DNA of 64,000 nucleotides from Lewinella sp. LCG006 (GTDB lineage: Bacteria; Bacteroidota; Bacteroidia; Chitinophagales; Saprospiraceae). A program made the position numbers and the translations under genes. The stretch covers positions 3,628,501-3,692,500 of the forward strand of contig NZ_CP160680.1 of NCBI RefSeq assembly GCF_040784935.1, given 5' to 3'. The first letter of the stretch is position 1. Each line of letters opens with the position of its first letter. Positions 8,409-16,691 of the stretch are shown piece after piece. Below the pieces are notes generated by a model. It ran no database searches and was not told where the DNA came from. It worked only from the letters and a program-made list of their open reading frames with translations.

Positions 8409-9536
8409 ATGAAACTTTTCGATGTATACCCTCTTTTTGACATCACTCCTGTGCGGGCCGAAGGCTGCTATGTGTATGATGAAGAAGGGCGTAAGTATAT
8501 GGATTTTTACGGTGGGCATGCCGTCATTTCTATTGGGCATAGCCATCCACATTACGTAAGCCGGATGCAGGAGCAGATCGCAAAAATTGCTTTCTACTCC
8601 AATTCTGTGCAGAACCCTCTGCAGGTGGAGTTGTCTCAAAAGCTGGGCGAAATGTCTGGCTGCGAGGATTACCAACTCTTCTTGTGTAACAGTGGTGCCG
8701 AGGCCAATGAGAACGCCCTGAAAATGGCCAGCTTTGCAACAGGTAGGAAACGAATGGTCGTTTTTGAAAAAGCTTTTCATGGCCGTACCTCGGCGGCGGT
8801 AAACATCACCGACAACGATAAAATCAAGGCGCCGATCAACGCCACTTTTCCCGTAAGTTTTCTACCCCTCAATGATTTGGCGGCAGTAGAAGAGGCCCTG
8901 AGTAAGGAAGACGTAGCTGCCGTAATGGTGGAGGGCATCCAGGGCATCGGCGGCATTTATCTACCCACGGCGGCCTTTCTGGAGGAAGTAGCGGTACTTT
9001 GCCAAAAGTATGGCACCTGCCTGATTTTGGACGAAATCCAGTCGGGCTTTGGCCGTAGCGGCAACTTCTTTGCTTTCCAACGCGCCAACATCCAACCCGA
9101 CCTGATCACGATTGCCAAAGGCATGGGCAATGGCTTCCCCGTGGGAGGCGTGCTGATACACCCCCGCTTCGAGGCCAGCTACGGCTTGCTGGGGACGACC
9201 TTTGGCGGCAACCACCTGGCCTGTGTAGCCACATTGGCCGTCTTGGAGGTGATGGAGCAAGAACATTTAATGGAAAATGCCCGGGAGGTTGGGGCCTACC
9301 TAAAAGCCGGCTTGGAGCAACTCCCCAACATCAAAGAAGTGCGCGGAGAAGGTCTGATGCTGGGCCTACAACTCCACCAAGCCGCAGGCCCGTTGCGCAA
9401 CAAGCTGCTGTTTGAGCACAGCATCTTCACCGGCTCGGCTGGGCAGGCGGATACGATTCGGTTGTTGCCGCCGCTGAATATTGGTAAGGAAGAGGTGGAT
9501 ATGTTGTTGGAGGCGTTGAGGGTTTTACTCGTTTAA
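8409..9536 (+). CDS. argD: acetylornithine/succinylornithine aminotransferase
   Basis: 375 residues, class-III PLP-dependent aminotransferase. Visible motifs are FYGGHAVISIGHSHP near the N-terminus, the phosphate-binding CNSGAEANENALK, LILDEIQSGFGRSG with the cofactor Asp, and the PLP lysine Lys237 in TIAKGMGNGFP. The enzyme makes acylated ornithine from the semialdehyde produced by ArgC, with glutamate as donor (EC 2.6.1.11 or the succinyl equivalent). The protein is shorter than most ArgD (about 400), mainly at the N-terminus. Its place directly after argC supports the arginine role over GABA or ornithine aminotransferase. Confidence 0.92.
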   Translation: MKLFDVYPLFDITPVRAEGCYVYDEEGRKYMDFYGGHAVISIGHSHPHYVSRMQEQIAKIAFYSNSVQNPLQVELSQKLGEMSGCEDYQLFLCNSGAEANENALKMASFATGRKRMVVFEKAFHGRTSAAVNITDNDKIKAPINATFPVSFLPLNDLAAVEEALSKEDVAAVMVEGIQGIGGIYLPTAAFLEEVAVLCQKYGTCLILDEIQSGFGRSGNFFAFQRANIQPDLITIAKGMGNGFPVGGVLIHPRFEASYGLLGTTFGGNHLACVATLAVLEVMEQEHLMENAREVGAYLKAGLEQLPNIKEVRGEGLMLGLQLHQAAGPLRNKLLFEHSIFTGSAGQADTIRLLPPLNIGKEEVDMLLEALRVLLV

Positions 9537-9706
9537 TTGTTCAATGCTCAGTTCTGATCTGTATTATGCTGTGATAGCTACACCAAATAGGAAGGTAGGA
9601 TAGATGATGCATGATATTGAAGCGGTTATATTAGAATATATAATTTTCTCTATTTTTAAAAATTCCTCTATCCTTCCTTCAGATGGTAAAAGCCCAGCTT
9701 AGGATT

Positions 9707-11257
9707 TTACCCATTTTTCTCACTACGGGAGGATTTCGGGCGGAAAAACTTATTTTCCAACGCTCCTAGAATATGTTCCCAGAGATGTTCGAAAGGTAAT
9801 ATTTCCAACTCGTGTGCCTGGTTGTTGAAGTTGATGGCGATGCGCTGAATTTTGCGGAGGTAGGGTTCGGCTTTTCGTTCTACGCCGCTACGGTGAAAGT
9901 GAGACTTCGGAATCTGTACGAGCATTTTAATGAAACAGTTGCAGCGGAAATTGGGATCGTTAGTTTTGAGGTAGCGGTCGCAGTATTTATTTAAGGCGTC
10001 GATGCGTTCGGTGGCGGAATCGTATTTGTGTTGAAGAATTAGGAAGGCCATCTGGATAATGAGAACTGGAATATTCATTCCTCTTTTATCTTTAGCGAAA
10101 GAGGGAACGGCATTAATAAACTTTCCAAGACGAATATTATTAAAGCTGTTGTCATTAGTGGCAGGTTCAAACTTGCCTAGTAGGTACAAGAAATGAAGAT
10201 ACATTCGATAAAGCGCCCATGTTTCATGTAAAATTTTATAAGTTTTATAACGTGGATGATTGACGATTTTAAAGTAATCGTCATAAGCTTCTTGGTAATT
10301 TCCTGTATGAAACGATAGAATGAAAAAATACTCATTGGTCTTGAACCAGTTAAAAGTACCATTGGCGACGAGTTTATTGCAGGCGATAGCAGCTTGCTTA
10401 CCTTCCTCGAACTCTCTGAGCTGGATATGACATACGAGTTTGTTGAGCAGGAAGTTGCGCATTCCTCCTTTAAAAGCCACATCTTGCGACCTTAAAAAGG
10501 CAATGGCATCTGTACAAATATCTTTGGCGGCTTGATAATTGAATACGCCCATCTTGCCGAGCAACTGGATTTGGTAGAGATAATAATGAAATTTGATGTT
10601 ATTCGTCTCTTTCTTTAAGTGGGCGAGTTCTTGATAATATACCTGGGCATCTGCTTCGATCTGTGGATTGGCCGTTACGCTATCCATGGTATAATCCAGG
10701 ATGAGCTTCATGTAGTACTTATGCGCCAAGTTGTTGTATTCTTCCTGGCGGCGGCTATTTTCGTAAAGATTGTCATAGTATTCAAAGCGCTTTTTATTCT
10801 TTTCACGCAGAGCATAATGATTGCGTAACAATAGTGCTATACTAGATACCAAGCTTAGGAAATCGTATTTGAGACATCGTTTGAGGGTTTTTTCAGCCAA
10901 GCTAACGGCCGTTTGACGAGCCGATTTTTCGATGAGAATCTGGCATGCTGCCCAGTCTTTCCAAGACTGATAATAGGCTTTGTCCCGTTTCTTATCTTCA
11001 TTGTTGTCTATGAAAAAGATAGTATTAAGTAGCCTTTTTTTGAGCTCATGCTTAAGATTGCGGTATTTACTGCTATTCTCTTCTTCCCCGTAAATGAGGT
11101 GTGCAGCATCTCTGTCACTAGTAACTTCATCATTCTGAATGACTTCGTAGAGTTGGGATAACTTGGAGTCAGATTGCCAGGCATCATGACCAATGATTTG
11201 AATAGATCGGGGCTGGTATTTATTGAGTATGTAAGCTAGTTCCTTGAGCTCTTCCAT
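9707..11257 (-). CDS. large alpha-helical protein of unknown function (TPR-like)
   Basis: 516 residues, not recognised. It is cytoplasmic by appearance: no signal peptide or membrane helix. The sequence is almost wholly helical, rich in Lys, Tyr, Asn and Phe, with repeated paired-helix patterns such as HYYLYQIQLLGKMGVFNYQ and FILSFHTGNYQEAYDDYFK that recall degenerate tetratricopeptide repeats, suggesting a protein-interaction scaffold. It is transcribed away from the peptide locus that starts at 11928. A protein of similar size and texture is encoded at 60484-61917. No catalytic motif was found. Confidence 0.8.
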   Translation of the reverse strand: MEELKELAYILNKYQPRSIQIIGHDAWQSDSKLSQLYEVIQNDEVTSDRDAAHLIYGEEENSSKYRNLKHELKKRLLNTIFFIDNNEDKKRDKAYYQSWKDWAACQILIEKSARQTAVSLAEKTLKRCLKYDFLSLVSSIALLLRNHYALREKNKKRFEYYDNLYENSRRQEEYNNLAHKYYMKLILDYTMDSVTANPQIEADAQVYYQELAHLKKETNNIKFHYYLYQIQLLGKMGVFNYQAAKDICTDAIAFLRSQDVAFKGGMRNFLLNKLVCHIQLREFEEGKQAAIACNKLVANGTFNWFKTNEYFFILSFHTGNYQEAYDDYFKIVNHPRYKTYKILHETWALYRMYLHFLYLLGKFEPATNDNSFNNIRLGKFINAVPSFAKDKRGMNIPVLIIQMAFLILQHKYDSATERIDALNKYCDRYLKTNDPNFRCNCFIKMLVQIPKSHFHRSGVERKAEPYLRKIQRIAINFNNQAHELEILPFEHLWEHILGALENKFFRPKSSRSEKNG

Positions 11258-11927
11258 ATGTAAGTAAAGTAAAACTTGTAACAGATGATTTGTAAGTTAA
11301 TGATACGGAAATTTTGAATATAGTGATAGGTGTGGTCATTTGTCTGGCTTTAATAGTTTTTATCCATATATGTAGTGGTTTTAAATTGGTTCTGCCATTA
11401 ATAGTTCTTCTTTTGAATATATATTTTTTTTACACAAATGACAATTTTCTTGCTTTCTTTTTTTGTTAAGTATTGATTATTAGTCTTTTGTAGTGTAGTG
11501 GTGGGTAGGTTGAGAATGATTTATTGCTGACAATGGCTCAATTGTTGTCTTAGGAAACACCTGAGTTGTATCCTATATTTGTAACATAAGATATGAGAAA
11601 ACAATTAGACGGATTTACTAGTATGGATAAACAATAGTTTATTCCTCTCCAGTTATAACACACTTTTTTTCAGCGTATTTCAATTATTAAACAAAGGACT
11701 TGTGCAGGTATTTGTCTGTCACACCTATTCCAAAAACCAGAAACTATATGTACACCGTGCTTACTTCTTTTAATGTATCAAACTTTAAAAAAATTAATTA
11801 TTCAACAGCTAAAGGTATTATTATAGACGACTCGATGGAACTTTAATAGAATCAATAATAGTAGCATCCATCACATTTAATAAGAAGTCCGATTAGCATA
11901 CCTATTTAGATTAAAAAAAATAGAAAA
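11258..11927. other. 670-base AT-rich divergent intergenic region
   Basis: Lies between the helical protein (minus) and the first gene of the peptide locus (plus). It is markedly AT-rich, unlike flanking genes. A TATATTTG at 11574-11581 matches the Bacteroidota -7 consensus TAnnTTTG, but no -33 partner at a convincing distance was seen, and it is 350 bases from the next start. A run of A bases directly precedes the ATG at 11928. No coding frame or RNA gene recognised. Confidence 0.4.
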
Positions 11928-12377
11928 ATGACCGTAATCACTAGAGCTTTGAAAGGGGAGTTGGCCAAGTCGACCATAGAAGTCGAACAGACTTTTGCAG
12001 AAGTCGTGCTTGGCCGCCCCACCGCTAAATGCAAACATTTAGGAATTTGTAAAATAGAGAATGCCCAGGCAAATAACTTTCTGGATTACACACTAGGAAG
12101 TGCTTCTAATAAGCTATATGCGTTAGCGAGTTTCCGGGCAGGCGATTACTTTGAATTATCCTTTTCCCGCGACTCGGTGAGAGAAGCCATCTACGACAAA
12201 CATTTCGCTAGCGGTTATTTCATTATGGAGGAGAGCTACCGTACGGAAGCCAGCTTCATGCACCAGCAGTTTGTCCTCGAAAAAGGAAAGTATAAAGTAA
12301 AAATGACGGACACAGAACTGGTAGTGAGGTTTGCCTTGGCAGAACCGATCGATCAGTTGAAAAACTACCGGGTATGA
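11928..12377 (+). CDS. conserved-looking hypothetical protein with CKHLGIC motif, first gene of peptide locus
   Basis: 149 residues, family not recognised. It has no signal peptide or membrane helix. A compact cysteine pair in AKCKHLGICKIE (about residues 35-46) could bind a metal or form a disulfide. The rest looks like a mixed alpha/beta fold with many aromatic residues (FRAGDYFELSFSRDS, HQQFVLEKGKYKV). Its stop overlaps the ATG of the AraC-type regulator by four bases (ATGA), so the two are coupled and probably act together; a ligand- or signal-related partner of the regulator is a guess only. Confidence 0.75.
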   Translation: MTVITRALKGELAKSTIEVEQTFAEVVLGRPTAKCKHLGICKIENAQANNFLDYTLGSASNKLYALASFRAGDYFELSFSRDSVREAIYDKHFASGYFIMEESYRTEASFMHQQFVLEKGKYKVKMTDTELVVRFALAEPIDQLKNYRV

Positions 12378-13054
12378 TGACAACAGCAACAACAACGGCT
12401 ATCAATTGGGAGTCGGAGGCTGTCCTCTCCCAGATCGCCGATCAGATACACAAGCCGTTGGCCGAAATCATTCGTTTGACGCGTTACATACAAACCAAGC
12501 AAGAAGATACAGAAACGAGTCGGCTTTCGGCAATCATGCTGGAAAGCAGCGAGCAATTGGAGTCGCTGGTAGAAGCGATTCTACAAGCAGAACGGCAAAA
12601 GCAAATTCAGATCGTGGTGCACCACAAATTTCGGTACCCAAAACTCTATTGTTTCGATACCGAAGCGGTACAACGCCCTCAAGATTCATTGGACAACCCG
12701 GAGAGCTATTCAGAAAACCGTATTTCGAAAGCGGACTTGGAATGGCTGATGCAGTTGGAGCGCACAGTGGCTGATCACCTGGATGACGCCATGCTCTGTG
12801 TACCCTGGCTAGCGGACGAACTAGCCGTGAGTGAGCGGCAGCTATTCCGCAAAGTAGAAAAGTACACGGGACTGACGCCGAATAAGTACGTGCGGAAACT
12901 AAAACTACACCACGCGAAAGCCCTGCTGGAAAGCTACACCTATAGCACAATAAGTGAGGTAGCAGGGGCGGTAGGTATGAAAGATCCTCATTATTTCTCG
13001 AAGTTATTCAAAGAGGAGTTTGGGATCAAACCGATGGAATATTTCCATGCTTAG
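12374..13054 (+). CDS. AraC family transcriptional regulator of the peptide locus
   Basis: 226 residues. The C-terminal part (about 130-226) is a complete AraC double helix-turn-helix: WLADELAVSERQLFRKV for the first helix pair and ISEVAGAVGMKDPHYFSKLF followed by KEEFGIKPMEYF for the second. The N-terminal part (about 10-75) is helical (IADQIHKPLAEIIRLTRYI) and resembles the dimerisation helix of histidine kinases, as in the tails of Bacteroidota hybrid sensors, but no phospho-acceptor or ATPase domain is present. Overlaps the previous gene by four bases; the oxygenase gene follows after 22 bases. It is the obvious candidate to act on the shared promoter boxes at the precursor genes, which is inference. 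Confidence 0.88.
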   Translation: MMTTATTTAINWESEAVLSQIADQIHKPLAEIIRLTRYIQTKQEDTETSRLSAIMLESSEQLESLVEAILQAERQKQIQIVVHHKFRYPKLYCFDTEAVQRPQDSLDNPESYSENRISKADLEWLMQLERTVADHLDDAMLCVPWLADELAVSERQLFRKVEKYTGLTPNKYVRKLKLHHAKALLESYTYSTISEVAGAVGMKDPHYFSKLFKEEFGIKPMEYFHA

Positions 13055-13076
13055 CTATTGAAAACAAAAATAAGTT

Positions 13077-14294
13077 ATGCAAAAAACAGCCACTACTTCC
13101 CATACTGCTAATAAGGGAATGGAATTTGAAGACCTTATTTCACCCATTGGTATTGATAAATTCGTCGAGCGCTACTGGGAGCAGGAGTCACTTATTTTGC
13201 ATCGGCATGAGCACAGTTATTACCAAGATATCTTATCGATGGATGTGCTGGATAATATCTTAGACTTACCGGTAGTTGAGAAAGACCGCTTTAGGGTCGT
13301 TAAGCATCAAAAACTCGTTGATCAGGAGAAGTATCTGAATAAAGATGGCAGTGTCAATCTGAACAAGCTCTATATGCTCTATGCGGATGGCTTTTCTGTG
13401 AGCCTGAGAAGAATAGACTTGCATTGGTCGCCTATCAAGCAATTGTGCTTTAATCTTCGGCAGACGATAAATCATGAAGTAAAGGCGAATATGTACCTTA
13501 CCCCGAAACATTCTGCTGCCTTCAACCCTCATATTGATGCCCATGATGTGATCATTTTACAAATTGCAGGCTCTAAGAACTGGAAGCTTTACGACACGAT
13601 CATCGAAACTCCGCTGGTAGATAGTCCCACTCCTTCTCTGCCTCCCGCGGCACTGCGCAATGTGAGAGAAGTTACGCTAAATGCGGGAGATTTTATGTAT
13701 TTGCCCCGGGGAGTACCTCATGAAGCTTATACTACGAACAATTCTTCTTTACATCTGACTATCGGAGTATTCCCACTACAGTGGATGGATTTACTGATAA
13801 AAGCGATAAACCTACAAAGTCACAGAGACGTCAATTTGCGCAAAGCACTTCCGCTCGGTTATTTAAACAATGCGGATGGGGTAGAGGAAATGAATGATAG
13901 ACTTCAAAATATTTTGGATCAAACTTTGAAGAGTATCCAGGGAATGAATTTCCGGTATTTTCACGAGAGCTACCGCAATGAATTCATGAACAAACTAGCT
14001 CCACTTGGCAATGGCCATTTCTCTCAACTGGACAAATTAGAGCTGCTTTCTTTATCTACCGTTTTGCGGAAGAGAAGTGGGATGGTATGTTCTGTGCAAG
14101 TGCTGGGGTCGGCATGCAGAATACTTTACAACAGAAACGTGATCAAAGGCCCTGCAACTCTTGCGCCTGCAATGCAGTTTGTGGCAGATATCAAGCACAG
14201 TTTTCGGGTAAGTGATCTTCCTGTCGGAAACGATAAGCACAAGTTAGCAATTGCTGCGAAAATGATTCGTGGAGGACTTTTGGAAACGGCTTGA
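13077..14294 (+). CDS. JmjC/cupin-type Fe(II)/2-oxoglutarate-dependent oxygenase, candidate peptide hydroxylase
   Basis: 405 residues of the cupin_4/JmjC (YcfD/RoxA, MINA53-like) family. The opening ISPIGIDKFVERYWEQESLIL matches the typical N-terminal helix before the cupin. The iron triad is complete: His152 and Asp154 in FNPHIDAHDVIILQIAG and His215 in YLPRGVPHEAY. The strand NMYLTPKHSAAF before the HxD is also as in YcfD. The C-terminal 150 residues are a helical winged-helix-like region, as in the ribosomal oxygenases. Known relatives hydroxylate Arg or His of ribosomal proteins. Here it lies 239 bases before four precursor peptides and is the only recognisable tailoring enzyme of the locus, so peptide hydroxylation is inferred. 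Confidence 0.88.
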   Translation: MQKTATTSHTANKGMEFEDLISPIGIDKFVERYWEQESLILHRHEHSYYQDILSMDVLDNILDLPVVEKDRFRVVKHQKLVDQEKYLNKDGSVNLNKLYMLYADGFSVSLRRIDLHWSPIKQLCFNLRQTINHEVKANMYLTPKHSAAFNPHIDAHDVIILQIAGSKNWKLYDTIIETPLVDSPTPSLPPAALRNVREVTLNAGDFMYLPRGVPHEAYTTNNSSLHLTIGVFPLQWMDLLIKAINLQSHRDVNLRKALPLGYLNNADGVEEMNDRLQNILDQTLKSIQGMNFRYFHESYRNEFMNKLAPLGNGHFSQLDKLELLSLSTVLRKRSGMVCSVQVLGSACRILYNRNVIKGPATLAPAMQFVADIKHSFRVSDLPVGNDKHKLAIAAKMIRGGLLETA

Positions 14295-14299
14295 TTTTT

Positions 14300-14343
14300 C
14301 GGCTTTTATGGCATTTTTGCGGGTAATCTTGTTTCTATATTTA
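14300..14343 (+). promoter_or_regulatory. diverged copy of the precursor promoter
   Basis: CGGCTTTTATGGC (14300-14312) matches the shared box at 9 of 13 positions, then exactly 23 bases to TATATTTA (14336-14343), with TTTTG at 14315-14319 sixteen bases before it. It lies just after the oxygenase gene, with no precursor of its own before the next promoter. Confidence 0.45.
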
Positions 14344-14422
14344 CAATGTAATAGTTACCAGGGAGCAGCAGAGGTTTCTGGTAGTAGAAAGTAAATAAAA
14401 GCGAAAATATAAATTTAAATTT

Positions 14423-14466
14423 CAGTTTTATTGGCGTTTTTGTCAAGCTTCACGCTCTTATCTTTG
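14423..14466 (+). promoter_or_regulatory. promoter with conserved 13-bp box, precursor 1
   Basis: Box CAGTTTTATTGGC (14423-14435), 23 bases, then TATCTTTG (14459-14466), an exact Bacteroidota -7 element; TTTTG at 14438-14442 is a fitting -33 element with a 16-base spacer. The precursor ATG is at 14534. The same layout recurs at 15804-15847 and 16692-16735. Confidence 0.75.
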
Positions 14467-14533
14467 GAATATATTCTTTGCTATATAGCTTGTTGTATTA
14501 ATTATCTTATTTCATATTTTAAATTTTTCAATC

Positions 14534-14869
14534 ATGGATTTTAAAAATTCACAAGAAGGGTACGGTCGTATCCTTAAGGAAGCATGGGGAAATGCTGACT
14601 TTAAGCAACGTCTGGTTGCTAATCCGGTAGCCACTATCGAAGCGTTTACTGGTAAGGAGTTTAACCTGCCAGAGGGAAAAACGTTGGTCGTTAGAGATCA
14701 AACTGATGAGTCTACCGTTTACATCAATATTCCACCCGACACGAGTGAAATGGAACTCACTGATGAGCAATTGGAACTGGTTGCCGGTGGTGATTCTGAA
14801 GACAATGGCCTTAATCCTTTCAAGTGGATCGGCTACGGAATCCACTGGGTAGTAGATCAATTCGACTAA
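14534..14869 (+). CDS. NHLP-leader peptide precursor 1
   Basis: 111 residues. Leader 1-86 is of the nitrile-hydratase-like (NHLP, proteusin-type) class: helical start, NPVATIEAFTG, LPEGKTLVVRDQTD, YINIPP, and the exit motif ELTDEQLELVAGG. Cleavage after Gly86 would free a 25-residue core, DSEDNGLNPFKWIGYGIHWV followed by VDQFD, rich in Trp, Gly and acidic residues and without Cys, so lanthionine chemistry is excluded. The four precursors share leaders and differ in cores. Own promoter directly upstream; precursor 2 follows 48 bases later without a new box, so both are probably on one transcript. The enzyme nitrile hydratase itself is excluded because its metal-binding Cys cluster is missing. 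Confidence 0.9.
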   Translation: MDFKNSQEGYGRILKEAWGNADFKQRLVANPVATIEAFTGKEFNLPEGKTLVVRDQTDESTVYINIPPDTSEMELTDEQLELVAGGDSEDNGLNPFKWIGYGIHWVVDQFD

Positions 14870-14917
14870 GATCAGTGCAAATAACTTATATTAAAATATC
14901 ATAAAAATTTATAGAAA

Positions 14918-15283
14918 ATGGAATTAAATAAATTTGGGACCGCACAATATTTAATGCAGGATCTCATCACAAGATCACACCAAAGCGAGGAATTCAAAAA
15001 AGAATTAATCAGCAATCCTGAAACTACCATCGAGAAGGTAGTAGGAGCAGAAATGAGAATTCCTGCAGGTTCAAGAATCATCGTAGAAGATCAATCGAAT
15101 ACTGACGTTCTCTACCTCAATATTCCCCGCCAAGTAGAACTTGATGAAGTAGAACTGACCGATGAGCAGCTGGAGCTAGTAGCTGGCGGCGATTTTGGTC
15201 TTACAATGACTATTATCGGAGGCGTAGTAGCCATCTGCCAAGCCGTGGATTGGATTGTAGAAGGCTACAACAATTATCCATAA
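14918..15283 (+). CDS. NHLP-leader peptide precursor 2
   Basis: 121 residues. Leader 1-91 has the family pattern NPETTIEKVVG, IPAGSRIIVEDQSN, LYLNIP and VELTDEQLELVAGG. The predicted core after Gly91 is 30 residues: DFGLTMTIIGGVVAICQAVD then WIVEGYNNYP. It is strongly hydrophobic in the middle and ends in an aromatic, Asn-rich tail, so a membrane-active product is conceivable. A DW pair followed by a hydrophobic residue is shared with precursor 4 (AIDWKG). One Cys only. Likely co-transcribed with precursor 1; two stem-loops follow. Confidence 0.9.
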   Translation: MELNKFGTAQYLMQDLITRSHQSEEFKKELISNPETTIEKVVGAEMRIPAGSRIIVEDQSNTDVLYLNIPRQVELDEVELTDEQLELVAGGDFGLTMTIIGGVVAICQAVDWIVEGYNNYP

Positions 15284-15308
15284 CAGATAGCGAAACTTTC
15301 CAAGAAGA

Positions 15309-15333
15309 GGGTTTTGTGCAAACCCACTTTTTT
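15309..15333 (+). terminator. rho-independent terminator after precursor 2
   Basis: Stem GGGTTT (15309-15314) with AAACCC (15320-15325), loop of five, followed by ACTTTTTT. Placed 25 bases after the precursor 2 stop. It may be partial, letting some transcripts reach 15412. Confidence 0.65.
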
Positions 15334-15343
15334 GGTAACTTTG

Positions 15344-15380
15344 TATGGGGAGAAACTAGTTCATATAGTTTCTTCCCATA
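15344..15380. repeat. inverted repeat before the two-helix protein
   Basis: Arms TATGGGGAGAAACT (15344-15357) and AGTTTCTTCCCATA (15367-15380) pair over 14 bp with one mismatch, followed by a short T-rich run. It could be a second terminator or an mRNA element of the 15412 gene. Confidence 0.5.
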
Positions 15381-15411
15381 CTCTTAATTAATGTTTATAT
15401 AATAACAAGAC

Positions 15412-15594
15412 ATGAACCGAAAAGTATACTTAATTGTGGGAGTAATAACACTTTTAGTTTTTTTAACTTTCTTAGTTGAAGCTATCAGAAATGGGATACA
15501 GCAAGGAAATCAAGTTACCACTAAAGAGATTATTTACTTGATTGGTTGGGGACTATTGGCAAGCGCAAGTTTATACAAGTACTATACTAGCTAG
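15412..15594 (+). CDS. small two-helix membrane protein in the peptide locus
   Basis: 60 residues with two hydrophobic helices (VYLIVGVITLLVFLTFLVEA, about 5-24, and IIYLIGWGLLASASLYKYY, about 40-58) joined by a polar loop. No family recognised. It follows precursor 2 on the same strand by 128 bases and is inside the precursor array. Small membrane proteins next to bacteriocin-like precursors often give self-protection; that is a possibility only. It could also be a chance frame, but the helix-loop-helix pattern and coding-strand placement argue for a gene. Confidence 0.6.
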   Translation: MNRKVYLIVGVITLLVFLTFLVEAIRNGIQQGNQVTTKEIIYLIGWGLLASASLYKYYTS

Positions 15595-15982
15595 AGCATA
15601 TTATTATCCGGGCTTAATTTCCATCTTGATGATCCCCGCAGAAGAAGAACTCACCAAATCTTTCTTTTAGAACTATCTTTCTGCTTTGTGCTACCATCCT
15701 GAGGTTTCTACAGGTTGGGGTAGAGTGTGCGCTCAAGTCTTTTCTTTATGTAGAGCAGAAGTAGTGGTAAATTTACAATACCCTTTAGCTAAAATGTAGT
15801 TTTCAGTTTTGTTGGCAGTTTTGACTACTGAGAAAAATATATCTTTGAAATATAAATTAAAAGTTAGGGTTTTAAAAAAAATAATGCCAATTCCAAGTCG
15901 TGTTTCTAATACTTCTTTCTGGGGAATAAAGGCAGTGTTAAATTTATATTTATTGATTCACAAACTAGAAAATTTATTTATT
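15595..15982. other. intergenic region with precursor 3 leader
   Basis: 388 bases. The first 200 bases (15600-15790) hold no supportable gene; broken frames there could be remnants. The promoter at 15804-15847 and an AT-rich leader of about 130 bases to the ATG at 15983 fill the rest. The long 5' leader contrasts with about 60 bases at precursor 1. Confidence 0.4.
15804..15847 (+). promoter_or_regulatory. promoter with conserved 13-bp box, precursor 3
   Basis: Box CAGTTTTGTTGGC (15804-15816), 23 bases, then TATCTTTG (15840-15847); TTTTG at 15819-15823 with a 16-base spacer. It differs from the precursor 1 box at one base. The promoter rules out starts upstream of it, fixing the precursor start at 15983. 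Confidence 0.75.
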
Positions 15983-16363
15983 ATGAATTCTAATTCACAA
16001 AAAAGCGTATCCGAAAAGGTAGTTTACGAAGCATTGAATAATCCTGATTTCAAAGCGGCTTTGATCGAGAACCCAATGGAAGCAATTAAGTCACTTACTG
16101 GTCAGTACATACACTTGCCGGAAGGTAAGGAACGTCTGGTCGTTGTAGATCAAACCGACCCTAAGGCCTTCTATTTCAACCTTCCTTCACACGTGAACAC
16201 GGATGATGTGGAACTGACCGAAGACCAGCTGGAGGCTGTTGCAGGTGGTATGGACATCATTCCCATCTTTATCCCTACCCTTCCTCCCTGTTTCCCTTTC
16301 CCATTCCCTGATGGTGGTACCGGACCTTACAATCCCTACCCAGATGACAGCATTCTAGGCTAA
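15983..16363 (+). CDS. NHLP-leader peptide precursor 3
   Basis: 126 residues from ATG 15983; an open frame extends upstream to 15809 but would cross the promoter. Leader 1-89: NPMEAIKSLTG, LPEGKERLVVVDQTD, FYFNLP, VELTEDQLEAVAGG. The 37-residue core after Gly89 is unlike the others: proline- and phenylalanine-rich (IIPIFIPTLPPCFPFPFPDG, then a Gly/Tyr/Asn/Pro/Asp tail), with one Cys and about one third Pro. Such a core could not be helical. The proline density makes prolyl or other side-chain hydroxylation by the neighbouring oxygenase worth considering, but no direct evidence exists. Confidence 0.9.
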   Translation: MNSNSQKSVSEKVVYEALNNPDFKAALIENPMEAIKSLTGQYIHLPEGKERLVVVDQTDPKAFYFNLPSHVNTDDVELTEDQLEAVAGGMDIIPIFIPTLPPCFPFPFPDGGTGPYNPYPDDSILG

Positions 16364-16382
16364 TTTTGAAGGGTAATCAACG

Positions 16383-16413
16383 TTGGGCTACCCCCCTCAA
16401 TCGGGTAGCCCAA
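16383..16413 (+). terminator. stem-loop after precursor 3
   Basis: Perfect 11-bp stem TTGGGCTACCC (16383-16393) with GGGTAGCCCAA (16403-16413), nine-base loop, 20 bases after the precursor 3 stop. No strong T-run follows, so it may stabilise the mRNA end rather than terminate alone. Confidence 0.6.
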
Positions 16414-16600
16414 TAACCAATACGGGCTGTATTAACAAACAAATATACCGGGGACTTAGAAACAGGTATAGCAATAGCTCCTCTAAGAAGTAAAATTTTA
16501 TCAGATATAGATAATCGTATTAGATAAGCAATTAAGATAGGCGAAAATTATAGATAAACCATAGTTCGTCGCGTAGTAGATTAATCCTGAAATTCCGAAA

Positions 16601-16659
16601 ACTTCAAAAAAGGTTGTGCCACTCCCAGAGTCTGGCCAACCTTTTTTCTTTTTTGAAGT
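16601..16659. terminator. strong terminator-like hairpin upstream of precursor 4
   Basis: ACTTCAAAAAAGGTTG (16601-16616) pairs with CAACC + T-runs + TTGAAGT (16637-16659), leaving a seven-base bulge. The T-run after CAACC supports termination on the plus strand, isolating precursor 4 from upstream transcription. Confidence 0.65.
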
Positions 16660-16691
16660 AGACGCAAAAAAATCTTACCTAAGGTTTTGTT

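Noticed and set aside
15809-15982. 58-residue N-terminal extension of precursor 3
   Set aside because: It would start inside the promoter; the leader pattern begins at 15983.
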